Of a DNA stretch of 9,702 bases, positions 6,898-9,702 are shown one piece after another (within the stretch, counting starts at the first letter, position 1; every line of letters starts with the position of its first letter). The DNA is from Verrucomicrobiota bacterium (GTDB lineage: Bacteria > Verrucomicrobiota > Verrucomicrobiia > Verrucomicrobiales > Akkermansiaceae): the NCBI GenBank assembly GCA_008932955.1, contig WBXE01000090.1:1-9702 (forward strand). The letters are read 5' to 3'. The notes beneath the pieces are model-generated. The model was given only the letters and a program-made list of their open reading frames with translations. It did no database searches and was not told where the DNA came from. The position numbers and the translations under genes were made by a program.

Positions 6898-9663
6898 ATG
6901 CCGGACCCACTCGAGCCATCTGATGCCAATACCCGGCACGCCTTCACCACGACACTGCAAGCCAGTGACAACGCCGGCGAGCGCAGTGCCCGTGGCCAAG
7001 CGTGGCTGGCCGTAGAGGAAAGCCGCCTTGAGCAACGCCATCAGCGCGGCGGCGGTGGTGTGGAAATCGCCCGGGCCCGGGCCGGATTGTTGGACGAAGT
7101 GCTTGGAGCGGTGTTTGCCGCTGCGCTCATGCCGCCGGGCAGCAAACCGCCGGCGGTGGCGCTGGTGGCGGTGGGCCATTACGGCCGCGCGACCCTCAGC
7201 CCGCGTTCCAACATCCGCATTGTGGTGTTGCTAGGGACGGCCAGCGCCAAGCAGTCCCCCGCCCTGCGGGCCGCCATCCAAGAGTTTATCGACACGCTCG
7301 GCGCGATGGGGGTCAAAACCAACCAAGTGTTGGGGTCGATTGGCGAGTGTCTTGAGCGCGCCACTGCGGATCCACAATTTAAAACGGCGCTCATCGATGC
7401 CCGTTGGGTGGGTGGCGAGGCGGGATTATTTCAGCGCTTCGAACGGAGATTCGCCCGCGAATGTCTCGCCAAGGGGCAGGCGGGATTTTTCGAGCACTTG
7501 CGTCAGGAGATGCGCGGGCGGCACCAGAAGTATTTTGGCACGGTGTTTCTGCAAGAACCTAACGTGAAGGAGAGTTGTGGCGGCCTCGACGATTATCACC
7601 ACCTGCTGTGGGTCTGCCGCGTCAAACACGGCAGCACCGATCTCGCTACATTTGTCGCCCACGCCAGTCTCACCGCCACAGCCCGCCGCGAAATCGAAGC
7701 GGCTGTGGATTTTCTCCAGCGGGTCCGCAACGAGCTCCACTACCACACCCAGGCGCCCACCGACCAACTCACCCTGCGGCTGCAAGGGGTCGTTTCCACC
7801 GCCCTCGAATACCCCCAACGGGATATCCTGCGTCGCACCGAGGTGTTCATGCGTGATTACTATCGCCACACCCTCAATCTCTATCAATATTGCAGTTCGC
7901 TGATGGAGGAGTTCCAAATTCAGCAGGAAGCTCAGCTAGATAGTGGGCTGCGTTCGTTTCTAACATTCCGGCGCAAACCTCAGGAAGAATTCGACGGGTT
8001 CATCGCCCGCGAAGGACGCATATTCGCGGCCCATCCGAATATTTTCAAGGACGACCCCCAGCGTCTGATGCGGCTGTTCCAGCACTGCCAGGTGCGCCAT
8101 CTGCGCCTCAGCCCACAGGCCCGCCAACTCGTCCAAGACAACTGGAATACCATCGACCGCGCCTTCCGCTGCTCCAGGCCGATTCGCGAGACGTTCCAAG
8201 CGATTTTGGAACGCAAGGGTGAGGTGGCCAGCACCCTGCGGGAAATGCACCGCGTGGGGTTTCTCGGGCGCTATCTGCCGGAATTTGGCCCGCTGGATTG
8301 CCTCGTCCAACATGAGTTTTTCCATCGCTACACCGCCGACGAACATACGCTTCGCTGCCTCGATCAACTCGACGAACTCATCGAGGAGAGCACCCCGAAA
8401 CGGGAAATTTACCGGCGGCTGTTGCACGAAATCGCCGACCCGTACGCGCTCCACTTGGCGGTGATTTTGCACGATACGGGCCGTGCGGAAAACGTCCGCG
8501 AACACATCGACGGCTCGGCAATGCTCGCCTCACGGCTATGCAACCGGATGCAGATCCGCGGTCCACGCCGCTCGCTGATCATGTTTCTGGTAGACAACCA
8601 CCTAACGTTCTATCGCACAGCCACGACGCGCAACCTGGAGGATCTGGAGGTCATTGCGGAGTTTGCTGCCATCGTCAAATCGCCGAGCTATTTGGATGCG
8701 CTGTTTCTGTTCACCTTCGCCGATTCCAACGGCACCTCGCCGGAAGGCTGGACCGGCTGGAAAGAAAGCCTCATGCTTCAACTCTACGCCGCCACCCGCC
8801 GCTTCCTCACCGGCGGCGGACGCGCCGAATACTCCCGCCAACTCGATGCCGACCGCCTCACCTTGCGCGATGAAGTGCTCCACCTGATGCGCGCCGACTA
8901 CCACCCGGACGTCGAGCAACACTTCCAACGCATGCCAGGTTCGGCCTTCGCCTTCCGCCAGGCCAGAGAGGTCCTCACCCAGGTCCGCAGCGTCCGCCAT
9001 TTCCTCCAGCAAGAAACTGCCACCGCATCCCCGTTGGTCCATTGCATCAAGTGGATCGACCACATCGAAAAAGGCTACAGCGAGTTGGTGCTGGCCACCC
9101 GCGACAAACCTTTTTTGTTAGAAAAACTCTGCTGCGCACTCGCCGCTAGCCATCTGAATATCCTCGCGGCGGATTTCTTCACCCGCAGCGACGGCATCGT
9201 GGTTGATATCTTCCACGTCTGCACCACCAACTTTGAGCCCGTGGCCGATGCCGCCCTGCGCAAAGGAGTGCTCGATTGCTTCCACACCCTGCTGGAGGCC
9301 CCTAGCTACGAACCGGAACGCTACCTGCGCCGCGTTGCCGAGCAGCTCATGCCACGCTCCACCCCTGATATCTCCGTGCCCGTCCAAGCCTACGTCAGCA
9401 ACACTCTCCACCCCACTTGCACGACCGTGGAAATCCAGGCGCTCGACCGCATCGGACTGCTCCACGACCTTTTTCTAACCATCAACCAGCACGCCCTCAA
9501 TACCGCCCACGCCCGCATTTGCACCGAAAAGGGCGTAGCGATGGATACCCTCTACATCACCACCGCCGAAGGGGGGAAGGTAACTGATCCAGCCGCCCTC
9601 GCCAGTCTCGACCGCCACCTCTCCGGCCTCATCGGCGCGGCTCCCCTTAACTCTGAGGTTTGA
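6898..9663 (+). CDS. glnD: GlnD-family PII uridylyltransferase/uridylyl-removing protein with degenerate transferase motif
   Basis: A cytoplasmic nitrogen-status enzyme of the GlnD family, which adds UMP to PII when glutamine is low and removes it when glutamine is high. It has 921 aa; E. coli GlnD has 890. Domains: nucleotidyltransferase (about 60-170); the GlnD-specific helical region with E-P-N-V-K-E-S-C-G-G-L-D-D (220-232); an HD hydrolase (about 470-610) with H483, H525-D526, H536, H568 and D609 present; and two ACT domains (about 735-800 and 843-912), the second with A-L-D-R-I-G-L-L-H-D. The transferase motif reads VGHYGRATLSPRSNIRIVVL: G94, D105 and D107 of E. coli are replaced by H, N and R. 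UMP transfer is therefore probably lost while UMP removal may remain. The ATG at 6898 is the first start after an in-frame stop at 6880-6882 and lacks a Shine-Dalgarno. It lies 80 bases after the Kelch gene, and the spacer suggests independent transcription. Confidence 0.92.
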   Translation: MPDPLEPSDANTRHAFTTTLQASDNAGERSARGQAWLAVEESRLEQRHQRGGGGVEIARARAGLLDEVLGAVFAAALMPPGSKPPAVALVAVGHYGRATLSPRSNIRIVVLLGTASAKQSPALRAAIQEFIDTLGAMGVKTNQVLGSIGECLERATADPQFKTALIDARWVGGEAGLFQRFERRFARECLAKGQAGFFEHLRQEMRGRHQKYFGTVFLQEPNVKESCGGLDDYHHLLWVCRVKHGSTDLATFVAHASLTATARREIEAAVDFLQRVRNELHYHTQAPTDQLTLRLQGVVSTALEYPQRDILRRTEVFMRDYYRHTLNLYQYCSSLMEEFQIQQEAQLDSGLRSFLTFRRKPQEEFDGFIAREGRIFAAHPNIFKDDPQRLMRLFQHCQVRHLRLSPQARQLVQDNWNTIDRAFRCSRPIRETFQAILERKGEVASTLREMHRVGFLGRYLPEFGPLDCLVQHEFFHRYTADEHTLRCLDQLDELIEESTPKREIYRRLLHEIADPYALHLAVILHDTGRAENVREHIDGSAMLASRLCNRMQIRGPRRSLIMFLVDNHLTFYRTATTRNLEDLEVIAEFAAIVKSPSYLDALFLFTFADSNGTSPEGWTGWKESLMLQLYAATRRFLTGGGRAEYSRQLDADRLTLRDEVLHLMRADYHPDVEQHFQRMPGSAFAFRQAREVLTQVRSVRHFLQQETATASPLVHCIKWIDHIEKGYSELVLATRDKPFLLEKLCCALAASHLNILAADFFTRSDGIVVDIFHVCTTNFEPVADAALRKGVLDCFHTLLEAPSYEPERYLRRVAEQLMPRSTPDISVPVQAYVSNTLHPTCTTVEIQALDRIGLLHDLFLTINQHALNTAHARICTEKGVAMDTLYITTAEGGKVTDPAALASLDRHLSGLIGAAPLNSEV

Positions 9664-9673
9664 AAGACCTCAG
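9653..9673 (+). other. inverted repeat spanning the glnD stop codon
   Basis: CTGAGGT (9653-9659) and ACCTCAG (9667-9673) form a perfect 7-bp stem, extendable by one T-G wobble, around a 5-7 base loop that contains the TGA stop (9661-9663). No T tract follows on either strand, so it is not a standard intrinsic terminator. It could stabilise the mRNA end. The remaining bases to 9702 hold only a short GC-rich imperfect palindrome around CACGTG. Confidence 0.5.
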
Positions 9674-9702
9674 TCGCCCACGTGGCGCGCGGCGTCAATA
9701 AA

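Noticed and set aside
6676..7179. 167-codon - strand frame crossing the intergenic spacer
   Set aside because: It overlaps the ends of both real genes and carries no motif; it reads through the spacer by chance.
7960..8505. 181-codon reading frame on the - strand
   Set aside because: It is antisense to well-conserved GlnD sequence, including the HD domain, and is best explained as a shadow of that codon pattern.
6898..9663. glnD as a pseudogene
   Set aside because: The frame is uninterrupted, the length is normal for the family, and HD, central and ACT motifs are conserved; only the transferase motif is altered.

Overview
The window is high-GC bacterial DNA holding two complete genes on the + strand, with a short tandem-repeat array on its left edge. 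I infer a member of the Verrucomicrobiota or a close PVC relative. The reasons are a giant secreted Kelch / autotransporter-strand-repeat protein, a C-terminus with a D-x-D-x-D-G calcium-type loop that ends in a short 'FMRAKVSQP'-like tail, an MBG-type Ig-like domain, and weak or absent Shine-Dalgarno sequences. This assignment rests on remembered family patterns and was not searched.

Layout. Bases 1-153 are a 9-bp tandem array (consensus cctttgaaa, drifting rightward to ccctggaaa). It runs off the left edge and stops just upstream of the first gene. Bases 173-6817 (or 224-6817) encode a protein of about 2.2 kDa x 100 residues, i.e. 2214 aa (2197 aa from the second start). Its order is signal peptide, 14 Kelch motifs, a beta-sandwich-like segment, an MBG-like domain, another 14 Kelch motifs, a second copy of the beta-sandwich segment, an autotransporter-associated beta-strand region, and a C-terminal domain with an EF-hand/dockerin-like loop. 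Bases 6818-6897 are a spacer with two weak hairpin + T-run structures. Bases 6898-9663 encode a GlnD-family PII uridylyltransferase/uridylyl-removing protein of 921 aa. The last 39 bases hold a hairpin that spans the glnD stop codon and nothing else I can identify.

How the genes relate. They are unlikely to work together. One is a secreted or surface beta-propeller protein, probably for adhesion or binding. The other is a cytoplasmic nitrogen-signalling enzyme. The terminator-like spacer suggests separate transcription.

Main points of interest. (1) The GlnD protein has lost the two metal-binding aspartates of its nucleotidyltransferase motif (N105 and R107 where E. coli has D105 and D107) but keeps its HD-hydrolase residues and both ACT domains, so it may only remove UMP from PII or act as a sensor. 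(2) The Kelch protein is built as a doubled module of 14 + 14 motifs, each closed by a matching terminal segment. (3) The 9-bp array occupies the likely promoter region of the Kelch gene and may supply its -35 element.
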